Positions 10,045 to 19,433 of a DNA stretch of 64,000 nt are shown here, one piece after another. The DNA comes from GSA-30 sp036384435 (GTDB taxonomy: Bacteria; Pseudomonadota; Gammaproteobacteria; Xanthomonadales; Rhodanobacteraceae): NCBI RefSeq assembly GCF_036384435.1, contig NZ_DASVMI010000043.1, positions 1 to 64,000 on the forward strand. The letters are read 5' to 3'. The notes below the pieces were generated by a model. The model saw only the letters and a list, made by a program, of their open reading frames with translations, searched no databases and was not told the DNA's origin. Every line of letters starts with the position of its first letter. Position 1 is the stretch's first letter. Position numbers and translations under genes: made by a program.

Positions 10045-10210
10045 GCGTGGCTCGTGGGTGATGTGCCTTCCTGGCAAGGCAGCACGTCGTATCGGTACGG
10101 CGCGGCGAAGAAGATGTCATACGGCAAGCGGCGTGCCGGCGCCAGTGCGACATGGCATGCATCACGACGCCATGGCGGACCATGGCCTGGTCAGGGGAGG
10201 GAGTGTGCGC

Positions 10211-10236
10211 GAAAGACGGGCCTCGTAAGGCCCGTC
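10211..10236 (-). terminator. terminator of the mannose operon
   Basis: A 9-bp stem (GACGGGCCT, loop CGTA, AGGCCCGTC) at 10215-10236 lies about 80 bases past the stop of the AGE gene. Read leftwards, it is followed by TTT, a weak U-tract. Confidence 0.55.
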
Positions 10237-10313
10237 ATGAAGCTGGAAAGCAGAAATACCACGCCATGCCGATCGGTGACTGGCAGGGCCTGGTCGCCGA
10301 CCGGCGATAAATC

Positions 10314-11546
10314 TTACGGTGTACCGCCCGCGCGGATCAGTGCGATGACTTCGTAGCAGGCGCCCATCGTATGGTAATCGACCTTGCCGGCGGGGCTTTT
10401 CTCGTCGTCGTACTTCTTGTTGTCCTGAGTGAGGATGCGATACCAGGCGCCGTGCGTGTGATCGACGAAATGCTTCCAGCTGTATGCCCAGATCTTCTCG
10501 TACCACTGGTCGTAGCTGGCATCACCCGTGCGGGCATGCAGCAACGCAGCAGCAGCCAGCGACTCGGCCTGCACCCAGAAGTACTTGTCACCGTCGCATA
10601 CCTTGCCGTCGGGATCGAAGCCGTAGACGATGCCGCCGTGGGTGTCGTCCCAGGCATGTTGCAGGGCGGTATCGAACAGGTGGCGCGCCTTGCCGACGAG
10701 CCACTTTTCCTCGCGATTGCGTTCGAGCAGCAATGGTTCGAGGATCATCAGCAGCTTGGACCACTCGGTCTGGTGACCGGGCTGGAAACCCCAAGGGCGG
10801 AACAGGTGCTTGGGATTGTCGAGGTTGTATTTCCAGTCCACCTCCCAGTGCGTGTCGTAATGCTCCCAGACCAGGCCACCGTTCGTGGCTGGCTTGTCGG
10901 CGGTCTTGGCGGCCTGGCGTTCGGTCATGTTGTACGCCAGCGTCAGGGCGCGGTCGAGATAACGCGTATCGTCACTGGCCTGGTACGCGGCCAGCATCGC
11001 CTCGCACATGTGCATATTGGCGTTTTGGCCACGGTAGTCGCTGAAGTGCCAGTGATCGTCACACTCGTCGCGGTATAGCCCGGCGTCGGCATCCCAGTAG
11101 TATTTTTCCAGCAGATCCCAGGTCTCATCCATCCATGGAATGACGTCCTTGATGCCGGCCTTTAACGCGGTGGAGTAGGCCAGCAGCACGAATGCCACGC
11201 CGTAGCAGTGATAGGTAAGGTCTTCGGGTTTGCCGTCGCGAATCGTCCAGGCGTAGCCGCCGTTGGGTTGGCGATGCACGTCGCGCAGGTATTTCAAGCC
11301 ATGGTGGGTCGCCTGGAGATATTCGGGATTTGCGAATTCGATCGAGGCCATGGCGTAGTTGAAGACGAAGCGCGTGCTGCTTACCAGGTGACGGTGGCTC
11401 TTGTCGTAGATCGTGCCGTCGTCCTTGAAATACTGGTAGAAGCCGCCTTCCGCATCGATGCAGCGCGGATGATAGAAGGCCATCGTCTGCTTGATGTGGT
11501 CGAGCAGGAAGGCTTCGGAGCGGAAGTCCGGAGTGGGGGTGCTCAT
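10314..11546 (-). CDS. AGE-family epimerase/isomerase, probably mannose isomerase
   Basis: The 410-aa product starts at the ATG at 11546, which overlaps the stop of the fructokinase gene as ATGA; a longer upstream reading would run inside that gene. It is an N-acylglucosamine 2-epimerase family (alpha/alpha)6 barrel, with family stretches 'GFQPGHQTEWSKLL' and 'YFWVQAESLAAAALL'. Members act on GlcNAc, mannose or cellobiose. The neighbours (GH92 mannosidase, hexose permease, fructokinase) favour mannose-to-fructose isomerisation in the cytoplasm. The substrate is an inference from context. It is the last gene of the operon and a stem-loop follows. Confidence 0.85.
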   Translation of the reverse strand: MSTPTPDFRSEAFLLDHIKQTMAFYHPRCIDAEGGFYQYFKDDGTIYDKSHRHLVSSTRFVFNYAMASIEFANPEYLQATHHGLKYLRDVHRQPNGGYAWTIRDGKPEDLTYHCYGVAFVLLAYSTALKAGIKDVIPWMDETWDLLEKYYWDADAGLYRDECDDHWHFSDYRGQNANMHMCEAMLAAYQASDDTRYLDRALTLAYNMTERQAAKTADKPATNGGLVWEHYDTHWEVDWKYNLDNPKHLFRPWGFQPGHQTEWSKLLMILEPLLLERNREEKWLVGKARHLFDTALQHAWDDTHGGIVYGFDPDGKVCDGDKYFWVQAESLAAAALLHARTGDASYDQWYEKIWAYSWKHFVDHTHGAWYRILTQDNKKYDDEKSPAGKVDYHTMGACYEVIALIRAGGTP

Positions 11547-12520
11547 GCGTAGCTCTCCATGAATTGAAGGACCTCCGATTCGCCAGGCATGGCCGTGAAC
11601 GAACCCTGGCGGGTCACGGTCAGCGCGCCGCATGCGGCAGCGAAGCGCAAGGTGGCGTGCAGGCGGGGGAGTTCCTGCACGAGTTTATCCAGGCGGCCTT
11701 CACCCTGTTCAAGCTCGGCCAGTCGCAGCAGCAGGCCGCCGACGAATGCGTCGCCAGCGGCGGTGGTATCGACCGCCGGCACCGTGAATACCGGCAATTC
11801 GCCTTCGGCATCGGGATGGAACCAGCGTAGGCCGTTGCCGCCATCGGTGACGATAAGCAGGCGTGTCCGACCTTGCCACAAGTGATCCAGGACAGCTTCG
11901 CGGCCATCGACCGCCAGGTAATCGAATTCTTCCACACTGAGCTTGACCACGTCGGCCAGGCGCAGGCCTTCCCACATTTCCGGACGTGCGTTGACGCCGG
12001 CCGGCCACAGCGCCGGACGCAGGTTCAGGTCGAAGCTGACCAGTGCGCCGGCCTCGCGTGCACGCCGCATGCCTTCGCGCGTGGCCGCGGCCATGGCCGG
12101 TTCGGTCATGCTGTTGGAGCACACGTGGAAGACTGCCGCCTTGTTGAAATCCTCGTCACGGAAGTGCTCGGATCGGAACAGCAGATCGGCCGATGGCGGG
12201 CGATAGAAGCTGAAGCTACGTTCGCCATGGGCATCGAGCGCCACGAAGGCCAGCGCGGTATTGGCTTGGCCGGTACGTGTCACGCCCGAACAATCGACGC
12301 CCGCCTGTTGCAGGCTGTCGAGCAGGAAGTCGCCGAAGATGTCCTTGCCGAGCATGCCGGCGAAAGCACCGGGCCCTCCGAGGCGGGCGACGGCTACGGC
12401 CACATTCGCCGGCGCACCGCCGGCGAATGGGACGAAGCTGTGTGGAAAACCTCTCGAATCACGACCTTCACTATGGAAATCGATCAGCGCTTCACCGAAA
12501 CAAAGGATGTTGCCTGGCAT
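11543..12520 (-). CDS. PfkB-family fructokinase
   Basis: The 325-aa product has the N-terminal signature 'NILCFGEALIDF' and the C-terminal PfkB motif 'DTTAAGDAFVGGLL', which carries the catalytic Asp and the anion hole. It would phosphorylate fructose at O6 with ATP in the cytoplasm. The start lies 9 bases after the stop of the permease gene, and its stop overlaps the next gene by 4 bases, so translation is probably coupled. In this operon it would use the fructose made by the AGE enzyme and deliver fructose 6-phosphate to glycolysis. A related ribokinase-family specificity cannot be excluded from sequence alone. Confidence 0.88.
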   Translation of the reverse strand: MPGNILCFGEALIDFHSEGRDSRGFPHSFVPFAGGAPANVAVAVARLGGPGAFAGMLGKDIFGDFLLDSLQQAGVDCSGVTRTGQANTALAFVALDAHGERSFSFYRPPSADLLFRSEHFRDEDFNKAAVFHVCSNSMTEPAMAAATREGMRRAREAGALVSFDLNLRPALWPAGVNARPEMWEGLRLADVVKLSVEEFDYLAVDGREAVLDHLWQGRTRLLIVTDGGNGLRWFHPDAEGELPVFTVPAVDTTAAGDAFVGGLLLRLAELEQGEGRLDKLVQELPRLHATLRFAAACGALTVTRQGSFTAMPGESEVLQFMESYA

Positions 12521-12529
12521 CTAGGGGTC

Positions 12530-13861
12530 TCAGCGGCCGGAGGCCGCGGTCGGAAGGGTGTAGTCGATGATCTTCGAGCCACGGGCGCCGTAGAACAGGA
12601 TGTACGCGTAGCAGATCAGCGGGAGGAAGAAGGCATGCTGGATACCGATCTGGTCGGCGATGAAACCCTGCAGCGGAGGAATGACCGCGCCACCCACGAT
12701 GGCCATGATCAATAGGCTCGATGCCTTGCCGGTCAGCGGCCCCAGGCGCTCGATGCCCAGTGCGAAGATGGTCGGGAACATGATCGAGTTGAACAGGCCG
12801 ATGACCACGATCGACCACATGGCGATATTGCCCGAGGTCGTCATGGTGGTGAGAACCAGCAGCATGTTGATCACCGAGAAGATCGCCAGCAGGCGGCGGG
12901 GTGACATCATGGCCAGCAAGGCCGAACCGAGGAACCGACCGACCATCGCGCAGCCCCAATATAGCGAGACGTAGTGCGCGGCATCCTGTTCGCTCATGTG
13001 GCCGATGTTCGGCGCAGCGATGTAATTGACCATGAAACTGCCGATCGCCACCTCGGCTCCGACGTAGCAGAAGATCGCGATCACGCCGAACAGTACATGC
13101 GGAATCTTCAGCGCATCGAGCAGGCTATGGCTCCCGCTGTCGGCCTGCTCGGTGGTTTCCTTCAGCTTGGGCAGGTTAAACAGGTAGACGAAGACTGCCA
13201 GCAACACCAGGACGATGGCCAAACCGATGTACGGCCCCTGCACGGCAGAGGCTTCATGCGCGCGATAGATAACCTGATCGGCCGGGGCCATCTGCTTGAT
13301 GTCGTCGGCGCTTTTCACCGTCGTCGACAGGATGAGCATGCCGCCGAACCACGGCGCCAGGAAGGTGCCGAATGAGTTGAGCGCCTGCGCCAGCGTGAGT
13401 CGGCTGGAACTGGTCTTTTCCGGCCCGAGCAGTGCCACGTAGGGGTTGGCGGCCACCTGCAGCACGGTGATGCCGGTGGCCAGGACGAACAGGGCGCCGA
13501 GGAAGAACGGATACGACCGCATGCCAGCGGCCGGCCAGAAGGTGGCGGCGCCGATGCCTGCCACGATCAGGCCTGCCACGATGCCCTTCTTGTAGCCGAG
13601 CCCAGCGACCAGTCGGCCAGCCGGCAGCGCCATGAGGAAGTACGCACCGAAGAAGGTGAACTGGATCAGCATGGCCTTGAAGTAGGTCAGTTCGAAGACC
13701 GCCTTCAGGTGAGGAATCAGGATGTCGTTGAGGCAAGTGAGGAAACCCCACATGAAGAAGATGGTCGTGAGTACGCCCATCGCCATCGGATAGTCGGTGT
13801 AGCGTGCGCTGCCGTCTTGCGTGGAAGCGCTTTGTGGCATGGAGGGAGGGGTGGGTGCCAT
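12530..13861 (-). CDS. FucP/GluP-type sugar:proton symporter (MFS)
   Basis: The 443-aa product has 12 predicted membrane segments. The N-terminal 'FFMWGFLTCLNDILIPHLK' and following 'FFGAYFLMALPAGRL' stretches are characteristic of the FucP/GluP sugar permease family, which carries fucose, glucose, galactose or mannose into the cytoplasm. The ATG at 13861 follows AGGA with six bases between. It lies 28 bases after the repressor gene and 9 bases before the fructokinase gene, in one operon. Context suggests mannose as the substrate. Confidence 0.87.
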   Translation of the reverse strand: MAPTPPSMPQSASTQDGSARYTDYPMAMGVLTTIFFMWGFLTCLNDILIPHLKAVFELTYFKAMLIQFTFFGAYFLMALPAGRLVAGLGYKKGIVAGLIVAGIGAATFWPAAGMRSYPFFLGALFVLATGITVLQVAANPYVALLGPEKTSSSRLTLAQALNSFGTFLAPWFGGMLILSTTVKSADDIKQMAPADQVIYRAHEASAVQGPYIGLAIVLVLLAVFVYLFNLPKLKETTEQADSGSHSLLDALKIPHVLFGVIAIFCYVGAEVAIGSFMVNYIAAPNIGHMSEQDAAHYVSLYWGCAMVGRFLGSALLAMMSPRRLLAIFSVINMLLVLTTMTTSGNIAMWSIVVIGLFNSIMFPTIFALGIERLGPLTGKASSLLIMAIVGGAVIPPLQGFIADQIGIQHAFFLPLICYAYILFYGARGSKIIDYTLPTAASGR

Positions 13862-13889
13862 GGGGGGTCCTCGCGAGTTGTTACTAACT

Positions 13890-14942
13890 TTAAGGGGAGC
13901 GGAGGGGGCCGCTGCTTTCGCGTACGACCAATTGCACAGGGGCGGTCGTGGTGCTGGCGTCGGCTTGTGGATCGCGAAGCCGAGCCAGCAACAGTTGCGC
14001 TGCCTGGCGACCGCGTGCGCGGGGGCTGGTGGCCAGGGTGGTCAGTGGCGGCATGCTGAAAGCTGCTTCGGCAATATCGTCAAAGCCTGTGACGGCGAAG
14101 TCATGACCGGGCTGCAGACCACGTTGGGCCAACCCCAGCATCAGACCCAGCGCGACGGCGTCGTTGTAGCAGACCGCTGCCGTCGGCGCCGGATCGGCGC
14201 GGAAAAGTTCATTGCAATGATGGGCGGCATCCACACGGGTCGGTGCGGTCTGCACGCGCCAATGCGCGGCCTCGGACAGGCCTGCCGCGTGCATTGCCTG
14301 CTGGTAGCCGGCATAGCGCTGGCTGCACGAGCTGGAATCGTTATGGCCGCCGAAGAACGCGATATGGCGATGTCCCTGGGCTATCAGGTGTTCGGTCGCC
14401 ATGCGAGCACCGCGCTGGTTGTCCAGCATCAGGCGGTCCCAGTGCGCGTACTCGGGCAGGCTGCCGCCGAGCTCGCGGTTGAACAGCAGCACTGGCATTT
14501 GCGGCCCGACCGCGCTCAATACCGTGCTGGCCTCGCTGCCCTCGGCTGGCGACAGGATGATGCCGCCGGGGCCATGTTCGATCAGCGAGCCTAGTACGGC
14601 TTGTTCGCGTTCGGTCGATTCGCTGGTGCTACCCAGCAAGGTGACGAAGCCGGCTGCTCCCAAGGTCTCGTCAACGCCAGCGGCAAATTCGGCAAAGAAC
14701 GGGTTGCCCAGTTCGTTGATGACCAGAGCGATGCTCGAAGACGTGCGGCGGCGCAGATTGGCAGCGGCACGGTTGTAGACGTACCCTTGTCGGCGCAGCT
14801 CTTCCTCCACACGCGCTCGCGTGTGTTTGTTGACCAGCGGACTTCCCCGTAAAACCAGTGAAACAGTCGCTCGCGACACCCCGCAGCCAGCGGCGATATC
14901 CGTCAGAGTGACCTTACGACGAGCAGGCGGTAGGCTTTCCAT
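13890..14942 (-). CDS. LacI-family repressor of the mannose locus
   Basis: The ATG at 14942 gives 350 residues. The N-terminal helix-turn-helix reads 'VTLTDIAAGCGVSRATVSLVLRG' (about residues 10-32), followed by the hinge helix and a periplasmic-binding-protein-like effector domain. It is the first gene of the leftward operon and faces the GH92 gene. Two copies of TTGGAACGATCCAA, a LacI-type palindrome with a central CG, lie in the 142-bp divergent region and are its probable operators. The inducer is likely mannose or a related sugar (inference). Confidence 0.92.
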   Translation of the reverse strand: MESLPPARRKVTLTDIAAGCGVSRATVSLVLRGSPLVNKHTRARVEEELRRQGYVYNRAAANLRRRTSSSIALVINELGNPFFAEFAAGVDETLGAAGFVTLLGSTSESTEREQAVLGSLIEHGPGGIILSPAEGSEASTVLSAVGPQMPVLLFNRELGGSLPEYAHWDRLMLDNQRGARMATEHLIAQGHRHIAFFGGHNDSSSCSQRYAGYQQAMHAAGLSEAAHWRVQTAPTRVDAAHHCNELFRADPAPTAAVCYNDAVALGLMLGLAQRGLQPGHDFAVTGFDDIAEAAFSMPPLTTLATSPRARGRQAAQLLLARLRDPQADASTTTAPVQLVVRESSGPLRSP

Positions 14943-14957
14943 CGTCAATCATCTGCA

Positions 14958-14971
14958 TTGGAACGATCCAA
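14958..14971. promoter_or_regulatory. LacI-type operator, copy 1
   Basis: The palindrome TTGGAACGATCCAA (one central mismatch pair, CG centre) lies 15 bases before the repressor ATG. It would control the repressor-led operon. The same 14-mer recurs at 15048. Confidence 0.75.
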
Positions 14972-15047
14972 ATGTAGCCAAACACGCGCCCGCAGTACAT
15001 CGCGCAGCGCAACATGCGCGCGGTGGGCAGGGCGTGGTAGTGTCCGT

Positions 15048-15061
15048 TTGGAACGATCCAA
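15048..15061. promoter_or_regulatory. LacI-type operator, copy 2
   Basis: This is a second exact copy of TTGGAACGATCCAA, 23 bases before the GH92 start. The two copies are 90 bases apart centre to centre. Each lies next to one of the two divergent genes. Confidence 0.75.
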
Positions 15062-15084
15062 ATTTGTCCATGTCCGGGGATTCC

Positions 15085-17421
15085 ATGACTGCTGTGCGTA
15101 CCTCCTTGCGTCTGTTGCCGGGCCTGGTGGCTCTGGCGCTGGCTTTTTCTGTCCAGGCCGCCGAACCGGCCGGGCATGCGGCCGAGGTCGACCCCCGTAT
15201 CGGTACGGGCGGTGATGGACACACCTTCCCGGGCGCGACGGTGCCGTTCGGCATGATCCAGTTGTCGCCGGACACGGCCATGCCGGACTTCAAGCATGGC
15301 TACAAGTGGGCTGCCGGTTACCAATATGGCGACCCCACCATCATGGGTTTTTCGCATACGCACTTCTCAGGCTCGGGCCATTCGGACCTGGGCGACGTGC
15401 TGGTGATGCCGATCGCCGGTGATGTGCGGCTGGATGCGGGCGATCCGGCCAAGCCCGGCAGCGGCTATCGCTCGCGCTTCTCTCACGATACCGAGGTCGA
15501 AAAGGCCGGCTACTACGCCGTAACGCTGGCTGATTACGATGTCCGTGCCGAATTGACGGCCGGCGACCGGGTGGGCTGGCATCGCTATACCTACCCGACG
15601 GGCAAGCCGGCGCACGTGCTGCTGGACCTGCGCCCAAGCATCTACGACTACGCTGGCAAGGTGCTGTGGTCGTCGGTCCGGGTACTCGCCGACGGCACCG
15701 TCACCGGCTGCCGCCAGACCAATGGTTGGGCGCCGGGCCGCCATTTGTGCTTTGCGATGAAATTCTCGCAACCGATGGTGTCGCGCACGCTCTATAACCG
15801 CGATACCGATGCTCCCTACAAGGGTTTCAAGGGGCCCGGTCACCAAGCCGAGGACCATGACGCCCAGGCTGGCCGTGCGCTGGTGGGAGTGTTCAATTTC
15901 GGGTCCCTGACCAAGCCGCTTGAGGCCAAGGTCGCCATTTCCTCGGTCAGCGAGGACAACGCGCTCGCCAACCTGGCGTCGGGCGGCGAGGGCTGGGATT
16001 TCGACAAGCGCCGCGACGAAGCGACGGCGTTGTGGAACAAGGCGCTGGCCAGCATCGATGTGGATGCGCCACAGGCCATGCGCACCAGCTTCTATACCTC
16101 GCTCTACCATGCCCTCCTGTCGCCGACGCTGGCGTCCGACGTCAACGGCGAATATCGGGGGCCGGACAACGCCGTGCACAAGGCCAGCGGCTTCCAGTTT
16201 TATTCGACCTGGTCATTGTGGGACGTCTACCGTGCTCAGCAGCCGCTGATGGTGTTGCTCAAGCCCAGGATGAGCACGGATTTCGTGCAATCGCTGATTG
16301 CCGCGCGTGAAGCCAGTCCGTTCGGCATCCTGCCCGTATGGGCCTACCAGGGCTTGGAAACGTGGTGCATGATCGGCTACCACGCCGTGCCGGTGATCGC
16401 CGATGCCTATATCAAGGGTGTGCGTGGTTTCGACGCCAAGCGTGCGCTCGATGCGATGGTCGCCAGTGCCACCTACAAGCCCTATGGTGGCCTGGGTGAT
16501 TATATGAAACTCGGCTACGTACCGATCGACAAAGAGCCAGAGGGCGCATCCAAGACACTCGAATACGCCTATGACGACTGGTCCATCGCGCAGATGGCCA
16601 AGGCGATGGGTCAGGGCAGCGTGGCTACCACTTTCGAGAAGCGCGCCACCAACTGGCGCAATGCCTACGACCCCAAGACCGGCTTCATGCGCGCGCGAAA
16701 GACCGATGGTCAGTTCCGCGAGCCGTTCGACCCGGATGCGGCCGGCTATGGCACCGACTACACCGAAGGTAACGCCTGGCAGTATTCATGGTATGTGCCG
16801 CAGGACGTGGCCGGGCTGATCTCCGCGATGGGTGGCGATGGTGCGTTCGCGAGCAAGCTCGATAGCGTGTTCGATGCCAAGGTCGATCCGTCGCACTTCA
16901 AGAACGTCGAGGACATCACTGGCCTGATCGGCTGGTATGCCCATGGCAACGAGCCCAGTCATCACCTGGCCTACCTGTATGACTATGCCGGTGCGCCCTG
17001 GAAGACCCAGGCGCGTCTGAAGCAGATCATGGATACCCAGTACGCTCCGCGCCAGGATGGCTTGGCCGGCAACGATGACCTGGGCCAGATGTCGGCCTGG
17101 TATGTCTTCACGGCCTTGGGGTTTTATCCAGTGACCCCGGCTAGCGACCAATACGCGATCGGCCGTCCATTCGTGTCCAGAGCCACGTTGCATCTGCCCA
17201 ACGGCAAGCAGTTCGAAGTGACGGCGGCACCGCTGGATGACGCGCATCCCTATGTGGGCGAGGTCACCTTGAACGGCAAGCCGCTTGATCGCGTATATCT
17301 GCGTCATGGCGAAATCGTGGCCGGTGGCCGCTTGCATTTCACCATGCAGGCCGAGCCGAACAAGAACTGGGGCAAGGCGGTAGCCTCTCGGCCCTCGGGC
17401 ATGAGCCCGTACGCGCACTGA
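15085..17421 (+). CDS. secreted GH92 alpha-mannosidase
   Basis: The chosen ATG at 15085 follows GGGGATTCC and opens a signal peptide of about 26 residues ending 'FSVQAAEP'; another ATG lies 15 bases upstream. The 778-aa length is normal for GH92. Family signatures are 'IGTGGDGHTFPGATVPFGM' near the mature N-terminus, 'FSGSGHSDLGD', 'YTEGNAWQYSW' (with the proposed general acid Glu) and 'GNDDLGQMSAWYV' (catalytic base Asp region). GH92 enzymes are calcium-dependent exo-alpha-mannosidases acting on N-glycans or mannans. It probably works in the periplasm or at the surface, supplying mannose to the divergent import and catabolism operon. Linkage specificity cannot be read from the sequence. Confidence 0.93.
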   Translation: MTAVRTSLRLLPGLVALALAFSVQAAEPAGHAAEVDPRIGTGGDGHTFPGATVPFGMIQLSPDTAMPDFKHGYKWAAGYQYGDPTIMGFSHTHFSGSGHSDLGDVLVMPIAGDVRLDAGDPAKPGSGYRSRFSHDTEVEKAGYYAVTLADYDVRAELTAGDRVGWHRYTYPTGKPAHVLLDLRPSIYDYAGKVLWSSVRVLADGTVTGCRQTNGWAPGRHLCFAMKFSQPMVSRTLYNRDTDAPYKGFKGPGHQAEDHDAQAGRALVGVFNFGSLTKPLEAKVAISSVSEDNALANLASGGEGWDFDKRRDEATALWNKALASIDVDAPQAMRTSFYTSLYHALLSPTLASDVNGEYRGPDNAVHKASGFQFYSTWSLWDVYRAQQPLMVLLKPRMSTDFVQSLIAAREASPFGILPVWAYQGLETWCMIGYHAVPVIADAYIKGVRGFDAKRALDAMVASATYKPYGGLGDYMKLGYVPIDKEPEGASKTLEYAYDDWSIAQMAKAMGQGSVATTFEKRATNWRNAYDPKTGFMRARKTDGQFREPFDPDAAGYGTDYTEGNAWQYSWYVPQDVAGLISAMGGDGAFASKLDSVFDAKVDPSHFKNVEDITGLIGWYAHGNEPSHHLAYLYDYAGAPWKTQARLKQIMDTQYAPRQDGLAGNDDLGQMSAWYVFTALGFYPVTPASDQYAIGRPFVSRATLHLPNGKQFEVTAAPLDDAHPYVGEVTLNGKPLDRVYLRHGEIVAGGRLHFTMQAEPNKNWGKAVASRPSGMSPYAH

Positions 17422-17493
17422 CTGAGGCTGGAAGCTGGGTCAGGAGCCAGAGCCTGGGAGTGAGTAACCAGTAGTGAGGACGCAAGTCCGGGC

Positions 17494-17519
17494 GGCGGAG
17501 GCGATCGGTCGCCTCCGCC
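17494..17519. terminator. GC-rich hairpin after the mannosidase gene
   Basis: An 11-bp perfect stem (GGCGGAGGCGA, loop TCGG) lies 73 bases past the GH92 stop. No T-run follows, so it may be a terminator of weak type or an RNA-stabilising hairpin. Confidence 0.4.
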
Positions 17520-17597
17520 AGGGCGCTCTCGCCACGCACTCCTGATCTCTCGCTTCTCGCCCTTGGCCGCCCGGTCACTTTCTGCAACCATGCCGGA

Positions 17598-19433
17598 ATG
17601 TCTCGTGCCTCGCTGCGAAAGCTGCCTTATCGCGTACAAACGGCCATCAGCCAGCGCTGGCGCCTGGGCGGCCTGCTGTTTGCCGTGATGGTGATCGTTG
17701 CGCTGCCTTATCTGGTCACGCGCAGCGCAAGCCGACAGGCCCTGTCCGCAGCCGAACTGGTTAGCCATTCGCAGGAGGTGAAGTCGATTACCTTCCGCAT
17801 TGCCTACGTTACGCGCAACAGCGAGGCCGCTGTATACCGCATGCTCGATGGCGACAACGATGCCAGCGTGCGCAAGCGCGCGATCCAGGTCGACGATGAG
17901 TCGCCACAACTATTGGCGCGCTTGCGCGACATGACTCGCGACAATCCCGATCAGCAATCGCTGATCGGTTCTTTGTCCACCGTGGTCAATGGCCGCATGG
18001 CGTTGATGCAGCAGGCACGCCTGCGCTACGTGCGCGGCGATACCCAGGGTGCCAACAACGCACTGCGTGACGCCGGGGAATTGTTCAAGCTCGACGACCT
18101 CATCGACGACATCGTCAGCAATGAGGATGGCGTGCTGGCCAGTCGGCTTGCCAATGCGCAGCGGCAATCGTTCGACAGCGCGGTGGTGCTGGGCATCACC
18201 GCGCTGGCCCAAGTGCTCTTGCTTGGCGTGGTAGTGGTGGTTTCCGAACGCCAGATATCCCGGCGCCTGCATGCCGAACGGCGCGAAAGCCAAGCGGTCA
18301 TGCGTTCGCAGTTGATCGTGCAGGCCGTACGCGAACCGATCGCATTGCTCGATGGCAGCCTGACCACGCTCCTGGTCAATGCGGCGTTCCGCGAGCTGTA
18401 TGGATTGCCGGCGTCGCGGTATGCCGTCAAGCTGGCAGATATCGGAGATGGTGTGTGGAATGACGTTTCGCTGCTGCAACGCCTGCGCGACGTGCTCTCG
18501 CTCGATCGTGAGCTGTGGGATTACGAAGTGACCCAGCGCACGGCCGGCGCCATCGATCGTCACGTAGTGATCAATGCGCGTCGCCTGGAACAGGAAGACG
18601 GCGATGCGCCGGCGTTGCTTTTGACAGTCAGCGACATCACCAGCCGCGCGCTGGCCGAGCGCGAGGTCAAGGATCTCAATCGGCAACTCGAAGGCAAGGT
18701 GCAACAGATTTCCGACGTGAACCGCGAACTGGAGGCCTTCAGCTATTCGGTATCGCATGACCTGCGGGCCCCGCTGCGCCACATCGCCGGCTTTGCCGGC
18801 AAGCTTGGCCGTCATCTGGGCGAGGATGCGGACGAGCAGACCCATCACTATCTGCATGTGATCACTGAGGCCGCCCAGCGGATGGGCCAGCTCATTGATG
18901 ACCTGCTGGTATTTTCGCGCCTGGGGCGCGGCGCCTTGCGCCTGCAGCCGGTAGATATGCAGTCACAGGTCGATGATGCGCGTGCGCTCGTGGAAAGCGA
19001 CAACGACGTGGCCGGGCGTCGCATCGAATGGCATGTTGAGCCGCTGCCTATCGTGATCGGCGATGAAAACATGTTGCGTACGGTATGGCAGAATCTTCTG
19101 GGTAATGCGGTCAAATACACTGGCCAATGCGCGGTCGCCCGTATCCAGGTGAGCGTAGAGAGACTGCGAAACGGAGACTATGAGTTCGTGGTTGCCGATA
19201 ACGGTGCCGGCTTCGACATGCAATACGCCAGCAAACTTTTCGGCGTGTTCCAACGTCTGCATCGAGCTTCGGAATTTCCGGGTAATGGCATTGGCCTGGC
19301 CAATGTGCGGCGGATCATCGCCCGCCATGGCGGACGCGTCTGGGCGGATGGGCAGCCCGGGCAGGGGGCGCGTTTCCACTTCACCTTGCCGGCCTCCGAT
19401 CTGGCCGATTCTTTTACCCAGGCACGCTCATGA
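17598..19433 (+). CDS. membrane histidine kinase, CHASE3-like/PAS/HisKA
   Basis: The 611-aa product has a membrane segment near residue 30, an extracytoplasmic helical region of about 150 residues that resembles CHASE3, a second membrane segment near 200, a PAS-like region (about 235-350), a coiled linker, and a kinase core. The phospho-acceptor is His387 in 'SVSHDLRAPLRH', the form seen in phytochrome-like kinases. The ATPase domain has 'NLLGNAVKYT', 'DNGAGFDM' and 'GNGIGLANVRRI'. Its stop overlaps the start of the next gene (a lone receiver) by 4 bases, so the two are a coupled pair. The signal is unknown. Confidence 0.9.
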   Translation: MSRASLRKLPYRVQTAISQRWRLGGLLFAVMVIVALPYLVTRSASRQALSAAELVSHSQEVKSITFRIAYVTRNSEAAVYRMLDGDNDASVRKRAIQVDDESPQLLARLRDMTRDNPDQQSLIGSLSTVVNGRMALMQQARLRYVRGDTQGANNALRDAGELFKLDDLIDDIVSNEDGVLASRLANAQRQSFDSAVVLGITALAQVLLLGVVVVVSERQISRRLHAERRESQAVMRSQLIVQAVREPIALLDGSLTTLLVNAAFRELYGLPASRYAVKLADIGDGVWNDVSLLQRLRDVLSLDRELWDYEVTQRTAGAIDRHVVINARRLEQEDGDAPALLLTVSDITSRALAEREVKDLNRQLEGKVQQISDVNRELEAFSYSVSHDLRAPLRHIAGFAGKLGRHLGEDADEQTHHYLHVITEAAQRMGQLIDDLLVFSRLGRGALRLQPVDMQSQVDDARALVESDNDVAGRRIEWHVEPLPIVIGDENMLRTVWQNLLGNAVKYTGQCAVARIQVSVERLRNGDYEFVVADNGAGFDMQYASKLFGVFQRLHRASEFPGNGIGLANVRRIIARHGGRVWADGQPGQGARFHFTLPASDLADSFTQARS

